From contig CACYTH010000004.1 in assembly GCA_902777325.1 (NCBI GenBank), positions 124,001 through 188,000 on the forward strand: DNA of 64,000 bases. The letters run 5' to 3'. Every line of letters starts with the position of its first letter. Positions within the stretch are counted from its first letter, which is position 1. Both the position numbers and the translations under genes were made by a program. This DNA is from an uncultured Coriobacteriaceae bacterium (GTDB taxonomy: Bacteria; Actinomycetota; Coriobacteriia; Coriobacteriales; Atopobiaceae). Positions 33,049-41,379 of the stretch are shown here, one piece after another. Under the pieces are notes generated by a model. That model was not told the origin of the DNA. It ran no database searches and saw nothing but the letters and a program-made list of their open reading frames with translations.

Positions 33049-34707
33049 CTACGCCCCCGCCACCGTCAGCACGGCAATGCTGTAAGCGGGAAGGCTCAGC
33101 AAGCCGTCTACATACGCGACGGTGGAGCTATCGGTCGCAAGCCCATCGGCCAGCGCCAGCTCGCCCGAGACCACTGACAGGTCCTTCTCCGCCGGCTGGT
33201 CGCGCAGGTTCATCACCACGAGCACGGTCTGCTCACCGTCGCTTTTCCTGACAAAAGCAGCCACACCCTCGTCGCTCACGCCATCAACCGTCTCGGTCCT
33301 GCCGCGCGCAATCGCCGGGTAAGCCTTTCGCACGGCAATGACCTGCTTGAACCAGCTCCAGAGCGACTGCTCGTCGGTCATCTGCTCCTCGAGCGAGGGG
33401 AACCTCATCGTTATGGCGTCCATGCCGTCTGGGGCTGCGCACATCCCCTGTGCCGTCGCGTCATCGCTCCAGTACATGGGGGCGCGCTTGTTCTCGTCCT
33501 TGCCCGAGCCCTCCATGCCCAGCTCCTCGCCGTAGTAGACAAAGGAGTCGCCTGGCATAAGCAGGCTCATGGCGTAGGCCATCTTGGTCACGCGCCCGTC
33601 ATCTGAGGGATAGTAGCTGGCGCTTCTCGCTGTGTCGTGGTTGGTGTAGAACGGGGCGCTCACAAAGGCGGAGTTGGACGCAGCGTACGCGCGCTCGGCG
33701 TCAACCATCGCCCGCACGTACTCCGAAGCCGCCCGCCTGCCGCTCGCAACCGACGCGATCACGCCATCAGGCCCCGCAAAGGGGAAGTCAAAGAGCGAGT
33801 CGATGCCGCTGGAGTAGAGCCTGGCGATGGCCCGCTGGTCCGTCCAGGCCTCCCCCACCAGATAGCAGTCGGAGTTGATGCCTCGGCAGGTGTCTGCCAA
33901 AAACCGCAGAAACTCGGCGTTTGCCTCCGGGCTGTCCGTCACGTACGAGGTGACGGCGTCCAGGCGAAACCCGTCCACGCCCTTGTCCAGCCAAAACTTG
34001 AGGATGTCCGCAACCTCCGCGCGCACCACGTCATTGCCCAGGTTGAGGTCCGGCATCTCCGACCAGAACCGTGCCTCGTAGTACCACCGCGTCCCCTCCA
34101 GCGGGACAAAGCCCTCGTAGGGCTCGCGCGAGAAGGTGTAGTACCAGACGTACGGGCACTCCTCAAACACCGGCTCCTTGTCGGGCGGGAGCGTGCGCAG
34201 GTAGTCCGCGGCGGCCACAAACCACGGATGCGTGTCGGAGGTGTGGTTGAGCACGAGGTCCATGAGCACGCGGATGCCACGGGCGTGGCACTCCTGCAGG
34301 AGGGCCTCGTAGTCCGCCATGGTGCCAAAGCTGGGGTCGATGGAGAGGTAGTCATCCACGTCATACTTGTGGTAGGTGGCCGAGGGGTGCACGGGCGTGA
34401 GCCAGATCTGGTCAAAGCCGAGGTCAGCCACGTAGTCCAGCTTCTGGCGTACGCCGTTCAGGTCTCCTATGCCATCACCGTTCGAGTCGCAAAACGACGA
34501 GACGAAGATCTCGTAGGTGGTACGGCAGTCGTCCTCGCGCGATGTCGGTTGCGGCGTGGCGGCCTGCTCGACTTGTGCATCGGGGGTGGAGGGGGCCTGC
34601 GCGCCATCAATCGGCAGTGTGCCCCCGTTGGCAAGGTAGGCCAGCAAGACCACAAAGCAAAGCAGCGTGCCCAGCGTGGACGCCAGCCATTGCATGACAC
34701 GTTTCAT
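33049..34707 (-). CDS. Secreted/membrane-anchored alpha-amylase family enzyme (GH13)
   Basis: 552 residues. A single N-terminal hydrophobic helix (STLGTLLCFVVLLAYLA) acts as signal or anchor, followed by a Pro/Gln/Ala linker. GH13 regions are complete: DLVLNHTS (I), GFRLDAVTSY with the nucleophile Asp (II), YLVGEAWTD with the acid Glu (III) and FYTNHDTARS with the third Asp (IV). A C-terminal beta domain ends the protein. It hydrolyses alpha-glucans or malto-oligosaccharides outside the membrane. The ATG at 34707 follows AGGCAGG. With the GH32 lipoprotein it forms an extracellular glycan-degrading pair. Confidence 0.93.
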   Translation of the reverse strand: MKRVMQWLASTLGTLLCFVVLLAYLANGGTLPIDGAQAPSTPDAQVEQAATPQPTSREDDCRTTYEIFVSSFCDSNGDGIGDLNGVRQKLDYVADLGFDQIWLTPVHPSATYHKYDVDDYLSIDPSFGTMADYEALLQECHARGIRVLMDLVLNHTSDTHPWFVAAADYLRTLPPDKEPVFEECPYVWYYTFSREPYEGFVPLEGTRWYYEARFWSEMPDLNLGNDVVRAEVADILKFWLDKGVDGFRLDAVTSYVTDSPEANAEFLRFLADTCRGINSDCYLVGEAWTDQRAIARLYSSGIDSLFDFPFAGPDGVIASVASGRRAASEYVRAMVDAERAYAASNSAFVSAPFYTNHDTARSASYYPSDDGRVTKMAYAMSLLMPGDSFVYYGEELGMEGSGKDENKRAPMYWSDDATAQGMCAAPDGMDAITMRFPSLEEQMTDEQSLWSWFKQVIAVRKAYPAIARGRTETVDGVSDEGVAAFVRKSDGEQTVLVVMNLRDQPAEKDLSVVSGELALADGLATDSSTVAYVDGLLSLPAYSIAVLTVAGA

Positions 34708-34818
34708 AAAAACCTGCCTGTCGTGTCGTTTATAAGAGCTAGGTGATTGTTCCCCCTTCGGCGCGCGATTACACATTGTGGAACCGTCCCCAATGATTGC
34801 TGACGGTCGGCAGGCACG

Positions 34819-35571
34819 CTACAACTCGATTGTCATCCCATCACGTGCCAGCTCGATACCATGCTGCGCCACCGTCCGCTCGACCTCCGCCCGCTCGGTG
34901 TCGCTCCATGCGGGGTTGTGGTGGATGAGCAGCACCCTGCCAAAGCGCTCGCGCGGAAGCCCCGCCGCAAGCGCCTCGGCACTCGAATGCCGTGGGTCGC
35001 CCGCACCGATCTGCCAGCACTCGTGCAAAAGCACCTTGGAGGGAGAACAGTCCTCCCAGGCCGTGGGGTCAAAGCTCGTGTCGGTGGCATACGTCACGAG
35101 GTCTCCCAGGCGCAGCTCGAAGGAGGGAGCCGAGTGGCTCTGGGCCCTGACCGCAACCGGCAGGTCGCCCACCGCAAAGTCCTGCCCGCCGTAGTCGTGG
35201 TAGTGTACCTCGCACGCAAACCCAAAGGAACCCGAGGAGTACAGGGCGTCCTGGAGAAGATCGGCAGCGTACTCCTGGGTCGTCTTTGGATACACGGGCC
35301 TGCCTGGCCCATACACGTCCACGCGCTTGTCCGCGGCGAATCTCTTGAGGTACATCAGACCGACCACGTGGTCGAGGTGGTAGTGCGAGAGAAGCACGGT
35401 TAGGCGGTCGTGGCGCTCGAGCGCCGCGGCGGCAAGATTGAGGTTCGCGACGCCCGTGCCTGCGTCGAGCATGATCAGCTGCTCCGGCGTCTCCAGCAGA
35501 AAGCAGCTGGTCTCCCGCCCCGCCCGGGGCATCCATCCGGCACTTCCCAGAACCCACAGCGTTGCGTCCAC
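34819..35571 (-). CDS. Metallo-beta-lactamase-fold hydrolase
   Basis: A 250-residue MBL-fold protein. LLSHYHLDHVVG is the HxHxDH metal motif, MLDAGTG the preceding strand, YATDTSFDP supplies the bridging Asp and HHNP the last His region. It resembles RNase Z/phosphodiesterase-like MBL proteins rather than beta-lactamases; the substrate is unknown. The best start is GTG 35571 (DATLWVLGSAGW follows), 5-6 nt after AGAGGGGAG. An ATG at 35601 in frame lacks spacing for a ribosome site. It diverges from the DUF434 gene. Confidence 0.82.
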   Translation of the reverse strand: MDATLWVLGSAGWMPRAGRETSCFLLETPEQLIMLDAGTGVANLNLAAAALERHDRLTVLLSHYHLDHVVGLMYLKRFAADKRVDVYGPGRPVYPKTTQEYAADLLQDALYSSGSFGFACEVHYHDYGGQDFAVGDLPVAVRAQSHSAPSFELRLGDLVTYATDTSFDPTAWEDCSPSKVLLHECWQIGAGDPRHSSAEALAAGLPRERFGRVLLIHHNPAWSDTERAEVERTVAQHGIELARDGMTIEL

Positions 35572-35710
35572 GACCACTCCCCTCTTGCTGCATGAAGCCA
35601 TGCTCTTGGTGAGCATAGCAGGGTGCGGGCGATACGCTTGCGCAAACCACCTCGCTATCGCGTTTGGTGCATACTGTCACAGAGATCCCAGCGGAGAGGA
35701 GCACAGCCAC

Positions 35711-36409
35711 ATGCAGGCAAAGCGCGGTTTTGTGCCCAAGGACGAGCGGTACTTCTCCCCTACGGCACTCGAGACCCTGAGGAAGGCCTCCCAGCACGTC
35801 AAGTACCTCATCGACAACGGCTATGACCTCAAGCAGGCATCCACCTTCGTGGGAGACCATTTTCAGCTGTCGGAACGCCAGCGCATCGCCATCATGAGGT
35901 CGGTTGCGACGAACGATCAGCTAGCAGGCCGTCGTGCCAAGGAGGTGCCCATCGAGCAGATCGGTAGCTCGAAGGTGTGGATTGACGGGCTCAACACGAT
36001 CATCACGCTCGAGGTCATGCTGGTCGACTCGACGCTGTTGTCCTCCATGGATGGCGCAATCCGCGACCTGGCCTCGCTTCGCGGCACCTATCGGCTCATC
36101 CCGGAGACAACCGATGCCGCACGGCTGCTCTTTGACGTGCTGCAGGACGCGGGGGTACAGGCGGTAAACATCCTGCTTGACCAGCCCGTTTCCAACTCGG
36201 GCCGCCTCAGGGGACTGCTCGAGGACGTGGGCAGCGCTTATTCCTTCTCGCTTGACGTGCGCGTCCAGGGCGGAGTTGACCGCTCCCTCTTTGGCAAGGA
36301 GCACGTCATATCCTCCGACTCGCTCGTGCTGGACCGGTGCGCGAGCTGGATAAACCTGACAAAGCGCTGCATGGAGCTGCGGGACAGGCAGACAATCAGG
36401 GTCTGGTAA
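35711..36409 (+). CDS. DUF434-type conserved protein
   Basis: A 232-residue soluble protein of a family found in archaea and some bacteria. An N-terminal helical part (DLKQASTFVGDHFQLSERQR) precedes a domain with WIDGLNTIITLEVML, LRGTYR and VNILLDQPVSNSGRL, which looks nucleotide- or nuclease-like in layout (conserved DG.N, D.PVS.SG). No function is established that I know of. GGAGAGGAG lies 9 nt before the ATG. Palindromic repeat A follows the stop directly. Confidence 0.7.
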   Translation: MQAKRGFVPKDERYFSPTALETLRKASQHVKYLIDNGYDLKQASTFVGDHFQLSERQRIAIMRSVATNDQLAGRRAKEVPIEQIGSSKVWIDGLNTIITLEVMLVDSTLLSSMDGAIRDLASLRGTYRLIPETTDAARLLFDVLQDAGVQAVNILLDQPVSNSGRLRGLLEDVGSAYSFSLDVRVQGGVDRSLFGKEHVISSDSLVLDRCASWINLTKRCMELRDRQTIRVW

Positions 36410-36452
36410 CCGGGTGACACACCAGCTCCCACGGAGTTAGTGTGTCACCCGG
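36410..36452. repeat. Dispersed 35-bp palindromic repeat A, copy 1
   Basis: GTGACACAC and GTGTGTCAC flank a small CTCC/GGAG inner stem. Here the outer stem extends by CCGG on the left and its complement on the right, to 13 bp. It lies between converging genes and probably acts as a terminator. See copies at 37470 and 55623. Confidence 0.9.
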
Positions 36453-36464
36453 CAAGAGCGAGGC

Positions 36465-37028
36465 TTACATGAGCGACATGCCTGCGTTCCAGGCACCGCC
36501 GACCTCCTCGCCCACCACGCGGTAGATGCGGCGCGTGCTGTCGTAGACGATCGGGCGCATCTTGCCAAAGTCCACGCGGCCCTCGTCGTCCAGCACCGAC
36601 TCGCTCACGCGGGTGTTGACCACGCGGCCCACGATGCGCGCGCCATGCTCGTCGCCCTCGACCGCCGTCACCTCGCACTCCATGGTGAGGGGGAACTCCT
36701 CGATCACCGGCGCGTCCACGAACTCGGACTTGGTGAAGGTCATGCCCGACGCGGCCGCCTTGTCCACCTTGTTGCCGGTTGCGATGCCAAAGTAGTCGGC
36801 CTCCACCACGTGCGCCGCGTCGGCCGGCGACACGGTAAAGGCGCCGCGCTTGACGATGTTGGCCGTGGTCTTGTGGTCGCCGATGTTGAAGCAGATCTCG
36901 TGGCGGCTGCACTCGCCGGCCCACGCCGCGTTCATGGCGTTGGGCGTGCCGTCCTCGCCATAGCTCGCAATGATGAACACCGACTGCGGGAACAGCTCGC
37001 CCGCGCTGCCAAGGTTCTTGAATGCCAT
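36465..37028 (-). CDS. Flavin reductase-like FMN-binding split-barrel protein
   Basis: A 187-residue flavoprotein. PQSVFIIASYGEDGTPNAMNAAW with CFNIGDHKTTANIVKRGAFTV is the typical flavin-reductase-like N-terminal half, and VDAPVIEEFPLTMECEV follows. Such proteins bind FMN and use NAD(P)H to reduce flavin or small substrates. AAAGGGTGG precedes the ATG at 37028. A HxlR regulator diverges from it across 112 bp, a common pairing for redox-stress or electrophile-responsive flavin enzymes. Confidence 0.88.
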   Translation of the reverse strand: MAFKNLGSAGELFPQSVFIIASYGEDGTPNAMNAAWAGECSRHEICFNIGDHKTTANIVKRGAFTVSPADAAHVVEADYFGIATGNKVDKAAASGMTFTKSEFVDAPVIEEFPLTMECEVTAVEGDEHGARIVGRVVNTRVSESVLDDEGRVDFGKMRPIVYDSTRRIYRVVGEEVGGAWNAGMSLM

Positions 37029-37140
37029 GTCTACCACCCTTTCGATCGAGCTTCTCGTTGAAATGCGCCTCAACAGGAGTATGCTGCTGCGCTAGAGTGA
37101 ATGCTAGTACTGTCTTTGAAGATAGCGTTAGGGGCACGGC

Positions 37141-37473
37141 ATGGCGGATGCGCGCACAATCGAGGGCCAGAGCTTTGAGGGCACCGGGTACAGCTACACG
37201 CTGTCGCTCATCCAGGGCAAGCACAAGATGCCCATCCTCTATTGCCTGATGGAGTACCAGCCGGTGCGGTTCAACGAGATGCGCCGCTACCTGGGCAACG
37301 TCACCGACCGGACGCTCTCGGCAAACCTCAAGGAGCTCGAGGCGGACGGGCTTGTCGCGCGGCGTGCGTACCAGCAGGTGCCGCCGCGGGTGGAGTACTC
37401 GCTTACGCCGCTGGGAGACTCGCTGATGGTCGTGCTCGACCAGCTGTGCACCTGGGGCGAGGAGCACATGTGA
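37141..37473 (+). CDS. HxlR-family winged-helix regulator
   Basis: A 110-residue regulator. LIQGKHKMPILYCLMEYQPVRF, RRYLGNVTDRTLSANLKELEADGLV and YSLTPLGDSLMVVLDQLCTWG are the HxlR blocks. These respond to aldehydes, quinones or disulfide stress, but the conserved N-terminal Cys of the electrophile sensors is absent here. It likely controls the divergent flavin reductase. Its TGA stop (37471-37473) lies inside palindromic repeat A. The ribosome site (AGGGG) is weak. Confidence 0.88.
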   Translation: MADARTIEGQSFEGTGYSYTLSLIQGKHKMPILYCLMEYQPVRFNEMRRYLGNVTDRTLSANLKELEADGLVARRAYQQVPPRVEYSLTPLGDSLMVVLDQLCTWGEEHM

Positions 37474-37504
37474 CACACAAACTCCCACGGAGTAAGTGTG
37501 TCAC
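37470..37504. repeat. Dispersed 35-bp palindromic repeat A, copy 2, supplying two stop codons
   Basis: Same length and outer arms as copy 1 (GTGACACAC/GTGTGTCAC, inner ACTCC/GGAGT). Its left GTGA gives the HxlR stop on the plus strand and its right TCAC gives the AzlD stop on the minus strand. It should also form the shared terminator. Confidence 0.92.
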
Positions 37505-37827
37505 AGAAGTACACCGAGCAGGGCATATGCCGCCATGCCCGATATCGCACACCACAGTAGGGAGCCACTCTTTCGCGCGACCACCAGCACCACCGCCGAC
37601 GCGAGCGCGACCGGCAGCGCGGCAGTCGGATTGGCGGCGTAAACGTCCGGCTTAACGAGATCGTTTGCCACCAGAGCCGCAAATGCGGCAGCGGGGATGA
37701 GCGAGAGCGCCCGTTCCACGCGCTCGGGGAGCTCCCTCCCGCGAAGGAGCAGCAGCGGGAGGCAGCGACACGTCAGCATCACCGCGAGCAGCGAAAGCCA
37801 TAGACCCAGAAACGTCTCCCTGCTCAT
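37501..37827 (-). CDS. azlD: AzlD-type branched-chain amino-acid export subunit
   Basis: A 108-residue membrane protein with four hydrophobic segments. CRCLPLLLLRGRELPERVERAL followed by SLIPAAAFAALVANDL matches the AzlD conserved start. It is the small partner of AzlC in exporting branched-chain amino acids and analogues such as azaleucine. Its ATG overlaps the azlC stop (ATGA), so the two are translationally coupled. Its TGA stop comes from repeat A. Confidence 0.92.
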   Translation of the reverse strand: MSRETFLGLWLSLLAVMLTCRCLPLLLLRGRELPERVERALSLIPAAAFAALVANDLVKPDVYAANPTAALPVALASAVVLVVARKSGSLLWCAISGMAAYALLGVLL

Positions 37828-38507
37828 CGGGCATGCACCTCCCCCACAACGACGCCAGACGCCACGCCCGCCAGTGCGCCGACAAACACCGCAGCGCCAT
37901 CAAAGCCCAGCAGCTTGCATAGCGCGACCGTCGAGGCGGCGACCGCTGCAGCAAAGCCCGTCACACCGTCGGTAAGCTGGCTCACCAGCAGGCAGATGAA
38001 GATGGCCGTCATGCCAAATGACATCACGTCGGTTGGCAGCTCAAGCACCGTGCCCAGCGCCGCGCCCAGGTAGTTGGCAAGCGCCCACGAGAGCATGCAC
38101 ACCACGTTGACCGCCTGCGCATGGGCGAGGTCCCAACCTTCGCGCGCCGAGAACTGGCTGAGGTTGACGCCAAAGGTCTCGTCGGTCACCAGCGCCGCAA
38201 ACGCCAGGGACTTGCCCCGACGCTCGGCCCCCAGATACGGAGCGAAGGCGGCCGAGTAGAGCAGCTGGCGAGTCGTCACGAGGGACACGCTCAGGAGGAT
38301 GGAGACGACCGGTATGCCCGAGAGCCACATCCCGCCCACCATGAACTGCCCCGCCCCAGAATAATACGTGGCAGAAAGGAGGAGCGCCATGAGCGGCGTG
38401 AGGCCCGCCTGCGCCTCGATGACGCCGCAGGGAATGCCGATGGAGACATACGCCAGCATGACCGGGGCGGCCAGCACAAGGCATGTTCGCAGGTCTTGCG
38501 CCTTCAT
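37824..38507 (-). CDS. azlC: AzlC-type branched-chain amino-acid permease
   Basis: A 227-residue membrane protein with about six or seven segments. GIPCGVIEAQAGLTPLMALL and SATYYSGAGQFM are the AzlC signature, with LVTDETFGVNL as the next conserved block. It forms the exporter with AzlD. AGGGGAGG precedes the ATG at 38507. No Lrp-like regulator is adjacent. Confidence 0.93.
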   Translation of the reverse strand: MKAQDLRTCLVLAAPVMLAYVSIGIPCGVIEAQAGLTPLMALLLSATYYSGAGQFMVGGMWLSGIPVVSILLSVSLVTTRQLLYSAAFAPYLGAERRGKSLAFAALVTDETFGVNLSQFSAREGWDLAHAQAVNVVCMLSWALANYLGAALGTVLELPTDVMSFGMTAIFICLLVSQLTDGVTGFAAAVAASTVALCKLLGFDGAAVFVGALAGVASGVVVGEVHAR

Positions 38508-38607
38508 GAGCCTCCCCTCACTGGCCTCGTTCGATAGCTGATAAGTGTAGCGCTCGGAATCGCCGCATGTGACAAAGCGTTACACAGATGAGACGGTCAC
38601 ACGGCGC

Positions 38608-38632
38608 GAAACCAAAAGTGCGCACTTCTCGG
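38608..38632. repeat. Dispersed repeat C, copy 1
   Basis: A 25-bp sequence identical to 39558-39582, centred on the palindrome AAGTGCGCACTT. On the minus strand the palindrome runs into TTTTGG, like a short terminator. A loosely similar CACAC.GGC segment precedes both copies. Confidence 0.85.
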
Positions 38633-38655
38633 AGGACTGCAAGCGCTCGAGCTCC

Positions 38656-38871
38656 ATGACGGTGAGGGCCGATGTCACGGTGATCGTCGCACACTACGAC
38701 TTGACCGACCCCACGCAGTGCGTCTTCCACAGGGACGCGGAGATATACTTCTTCGTGTACACGAAGCGCTCCGAGGACTACGGTGAGTTCTACGCCGCCG
38801 TGCGGGATGCCGCGCAGGCAAAGCAGGCGTGGGAGTACGGGCTGGACATGGCCAACCAAAGGTGCAGGTGA
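38656..38871 (+). CDS. Small hypothetical protein
   Basis: I do not recognise this 71-residue acidic/mixed protein (MTVRADVTVIVAHYDLTDP to ANQRCR). No membrane segment or enzyme motif is visible. It ends 4 nt before the next gene, so the two are probably co-transcribed. The start is uncertain: ATG 38656 lacks a ribosome site, and a GTG at 38569 would translate through repeat C, which makes it unlikely. Confidence 0.5.
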   Translation: MTVRADVTVIVAHYDLTDPTQCVFHRDAEIYFFVYTKRSEDYGEFYAAVRDAAQAKQAWEYGLDMANQRCR

Positions 38872-38875
38872 GCAT

Positions 38876-39481
38876 ATGCGCGAGCTGTTACATGATCCCT
38901 TTTACGAGCTGCTGGAGCACTACCCGCGACGCGGGGTCGACTACTGCCTCATCGAAGACGACACGCCCCACCAGGGATATCGCTCGCATAAGGATGCCGT
39001 GCTGTTTGCGACACTCAAGGTGATCGAGCGGTATATCGATACGCAGCTACGGGATGAGCTCGCGTATGGCGGGAAGGCCCATGACGAGCCGTTCCCGTGG
39101 AGCCTGGATATCGGGAAGGCGCAGGGCCATCAGATTGACGCGGACACCTTGCTCCACGTGCCGGAGATTCTGCGGACGGACCGCGCCGGCCAGAGGCACT
39201 ACGACTGCAAGCTGCCAGACCCCCTGAAGGGCGAGCAGATTCCGTACTGGTATGCGTTCTGGGTGACCCCGCACCCCTCGGGGTACGGGCCGGACGACTT
39301 TCGCAAGGTCAACTCCGCGCTGTTCCCAGAGGGAACCAACTGGCTGGAAGTGTACGAGTGGACCACGGACTGGTCCAACCTCTTTGACGATGGACACGAG
39401 TGGTGGGGCGCGGCGTGCTGGAGCGTGTACGACAGGCGCATGGGCAGGTACGTCGTCATGATGGCGTCGGAGACGGACTGA
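38876..39481 (+). CDS. Hypothetical protein, unknown family
   Basis: A 201-residue soluble protein rich in Trp, Tyr and Asp, with notable stretches IEDDTPHQGYRSHKDAVLF, DIGKAQGHQIDADTLLHV and DWSNLFDDGHEWWGAACW. No known domain is recognised. The composition is compatible with an immunity-type or ligand-binding protein, but that is a guess. It follows the 71-residue gene by 4 nt. Both are flanked by repeat C copies, which may mark a small acquired unit. Confidence 0.6.
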   Translation: MRELLHDPFYELLEHYPRRGVDYCLIEDDTPHQGYRSHKDAVLFATLKVIERYIDTQLRDELAYGGKAHDEPFPWSLDIGKAQGHQIDADTLLHVPEILRTDRAGQRHYDCKLPDPLKGEQIPYWYAFWVTPHPSGYGPDDFRKVNSALFPEGTNWLEVYEWTTDWSNLFDDGHEWWGAACWSVYDRRMGRYVVMMASETD

Positions 39482-39557
39482 CGACTGCGGGCCTGCGAGC
39501 TTAGGTTTGACGGAGGCGAGCTGTGTCACGAGGACGGAGCTGTTAGCACACCGGCAG

Positions 39558-39582
39558 GAAACCAAAAGTGCGCACTTCTCGG
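39558..39582. repeat. Dispersed repeat C, copy 2
   Basis: Identical over 25 bp to 38608-38632; the two bracket the unknown two-gene unit at 38656-39481. Confidence 0.85.
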
Positions 39583-39630
39583 GACAGGTCGCTGGCGAAC
39601 GAGCATTCGTCGGCGAGGAGCCCACATACG

Positions 39631-39651
39631 AAAAAAGGCCCCGGAGGGCCT
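39631..39651 (-). terminator. Terminator next to the tRNA-Glu remnant
   Basis: On the minus strand AGGCCCTCCGGGGCCT is followed by TTTTT. It resembles the terminator after the intact tRNA-Glu at 55.7 kb, and may be the original one for the tRNA-Glu now at 44.4 kb. Confidence 0.75.
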
Positions 39652-39657
39652 GCGGAT

Positions 39658-39706
39658 GTTTGGTAGCCCGTACCAGATTCGAATTGGTGATCTCTGCCTT
39701 GAGAGG
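39658..39706 (-). other. tRNA-Glu 3'-half remnant, candidate distal attachment site
   Basis: Forty-seven of 49 positions match 44409-44457, which is the 3' half of tRNA-Glu up to the anticodon loop. The two changes are single transitions. The 5' half is missing, so it is not a functional tRNA. Together with the integrase next to the intact tRNA it marks the far end of an integrated element. Confidence 0.8.
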
Positions 39707-39998
39707 AAAACCAGGGGTCTCCCTCGCAGGGTCCCTGAGCGACTTTCCCCAGCTCAGGGGTCCTGCATGGGACTCCATGGGACCAGCGGGTACCGGCCAA
39801 AATCCCCTCAGAAATCCCCTATGCAATTCCCTTGCATCCAGAACGGGTTTCCGCAGGTAAAACTCATGCCGCTCCAACCTGCACCGAGGGCAACTAGAGG
39901 ACACAATCGCGCTCACAAGCCACATTCAGATAAACATTTATGTCATTCGCAAAATATATTTATATTTCGCGCAGATTTTGTTACTATTACGTATTTGT

Positions 39999-40036
39999 TA
40001 CGGGCATCAATTGTTTTTACGGGCATCAATTGTTTT
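39999..40036. repeat. Tandem 19-bp repeat upstream of pepT
   Basis: TACGGGCATCAATTGTTTT occurs twice head to tail (39999-40017 and 40018-40036), 53 bp before the pepT start in A+T-rich DNA, where a promoter or operator is expected. Confidence 0.85.
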
Positions 40037-40089
40037 GCCTTTACCCAATGTGGGGTGGCGCGAGCCGCCCAAAGAACGGGAGGATTCAC

Positions 40090-41316
40090 ATGGAAGCGCT
40101 CGAGCGCTTGCTGGGCTACCTCGTGGTACGCACGCCCAGCGACGAGAACAACGACACGGTGTGTCCCAGCTCAGACGGCGAGTTTGCGCTTGCCAACAAG
40201 CTGGCCGACGAGCTGAGGGAGCTGGGCGTAGACGACGTAACCGTCACCGACACCTGCTTCGTCTATGCAAAGATTCCTGCAACCTCAGGATACGAGGGCG
40301 CCAAGAAGCTTGGCCTCATCGCCCACATGGACACCGTCTCGCAGTTCTGCGACCACGACATCACCCCTTGCCTGCACGAGAACTACGACGGTTGTGACCT
40401 GCCCCTGGGCAACAGCGGACGCGTACTCTCCGTGAGCGACTTCCCGCGCCTGAAGAAGCTGGCTGGCCGCACGCTGCTCACCTCTGACGGCACCACCATC
40501 CTGGGCGTGGACGACAAGGCCGGCATCGCCGAGATCATGAGCGCCCTTGAGCGCATCCTCACCCAGAACATCCCGCACGGCGCGCTGCGCATCGCCTTCA
40601 CGCCCGACGAGGAGATTGGCACCGGCGCCTCGTACTTCGATGTCGAGGGCTTCGACGCCGATGTGGCCTACACCATGGACGGTGACGCCGAAGGCGAGAT
40701 CCAGTATCAAAATTTCAACGCCTGCGAGGCAACGTTCAAGATAACAGGCGTCAGCGTACATCCGGGTTCCGCCAAGGACATCATGGTCAACGCCTCACTG
40801 GTTGCCTGCGAGATCAACAACATGCTGCCCGGCTGCGAGACGCCGCGCTACACCGAGGGCTGGGAGGGCTTCTACCACCTTTGCTCCATCAACGGTGACG
40901 AGACCGCAACCGAGTCGGTCTACATCGTGCGCGACTTTGACGCCGCCTCCTTCGAGGCGCGCAAGGCAACGCTGCGCCACATCGAGAAGGTGCTCAACGA
41001 GCGCTGGGGCGCCGGCACCGTGCAGCTCACCATCAAGGACGAGTACCAGAACATGGAGCGCGTCATCGAGGGCTGCCCGTACACCATCGAGTACGCCAAG
41101 GAGGCCTGCGAGCGCGTCGACCTGCCGTGGAAGGTGACGCCCATCCGTGGCGGCACCGACGGCTGCCAGCTCTCGTTCCGCGGTCTCCCCTGCCCCAACC
41201 TGGGCACCGGTGGCGACGGCTACCACGGCCCCTACGAGCACGCCACGGTGGAGGGCATCAACGCCGCCACCGGCGCCCTGGTCGAGCTCGTCAAGGTCTA
41301 CGCCGAGCACAAGTAG
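40090..41316 (+). CDS. pepT: Peptidase T (tripeptide aminopeptidase, M20)
   Basis: A 408-residue cytosolic zinc aminopeptidase that removes N-terminal residues from tripeptides. LIAHMDTVSQF holds the first metal ligands, TILGVDDKAGIAEIM the bridging Asp, FTPDEEIGTG the catalytic Glu pair and YTMDGDAEGEI the following ligand; the dimerisation insert and a final GTGGDGYHGPYEHATVEG complete the family pattern. GGGAGG precedes the ATG at 40090. A YfcC-type transporter follows at once, suggesting peptide uptake and cleavage as a unit. Confidence 0.93.
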   Translation: MEALERLLGYLVVRTPSDENNDTVCPSSDGEFALANKLADELRELGVDDVTVTDTCFVYAKIPATSGYEGAKKLGLIAHMDTVSQFCDHDITPCLHENYDGCDLPLGNSGRVLSVSDFPRLKKLAGRTLLTSDGTTILGVDDKAGIAEIMSALERILTQNIPHGALRIAFTPDEEIGTGASYFDVEGFDADVAYTMDGDAEGEIQYQNFNACEATFKITGVSVHPGSAKDIMVNASLVACEINNMLPGCETPRYTEGWEGFYHLCSINGDETATESVYIVRDFDAASFEARKATLRHIEKVLNERWGAGTVQLTIKDEYQNMERVIEGCPYTIEYAKEACERVDLPWKVTPIRGGTDGCQLSFRGLPCPNLGTGGDGYHGPYEHATVEGINAATGALVELVKVYAEHK

Positions 41317-41379
41317 GCAATGCGCCGGAGCGGCGACCATGCCACCCCGGCTTTCAATGCAACAGGGAAAGGAAAGATC

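Larger units (their letters stand above)
39482..40089. other. 608-bp noncoding stretch with repeats and a tRNA remnant
   Basis: It contains repeat C copy 2, a terminator hairpin (39636-39651), a 49-bp tRNA-Glu 3'-half remnant (39658-39706), a patch with AAATCCCCT repeats near 39800-39820, and a tandem 19-bp repeat ahead of pepT. No gene is supported. Confidence 0.7.

Noticed and set aside
39658..39706. Functional tRNA gene
   Set aside because: Only the 3' half of tRNA-Glu is present and the sequence leaves the cloverleaf after the anticodon loop.
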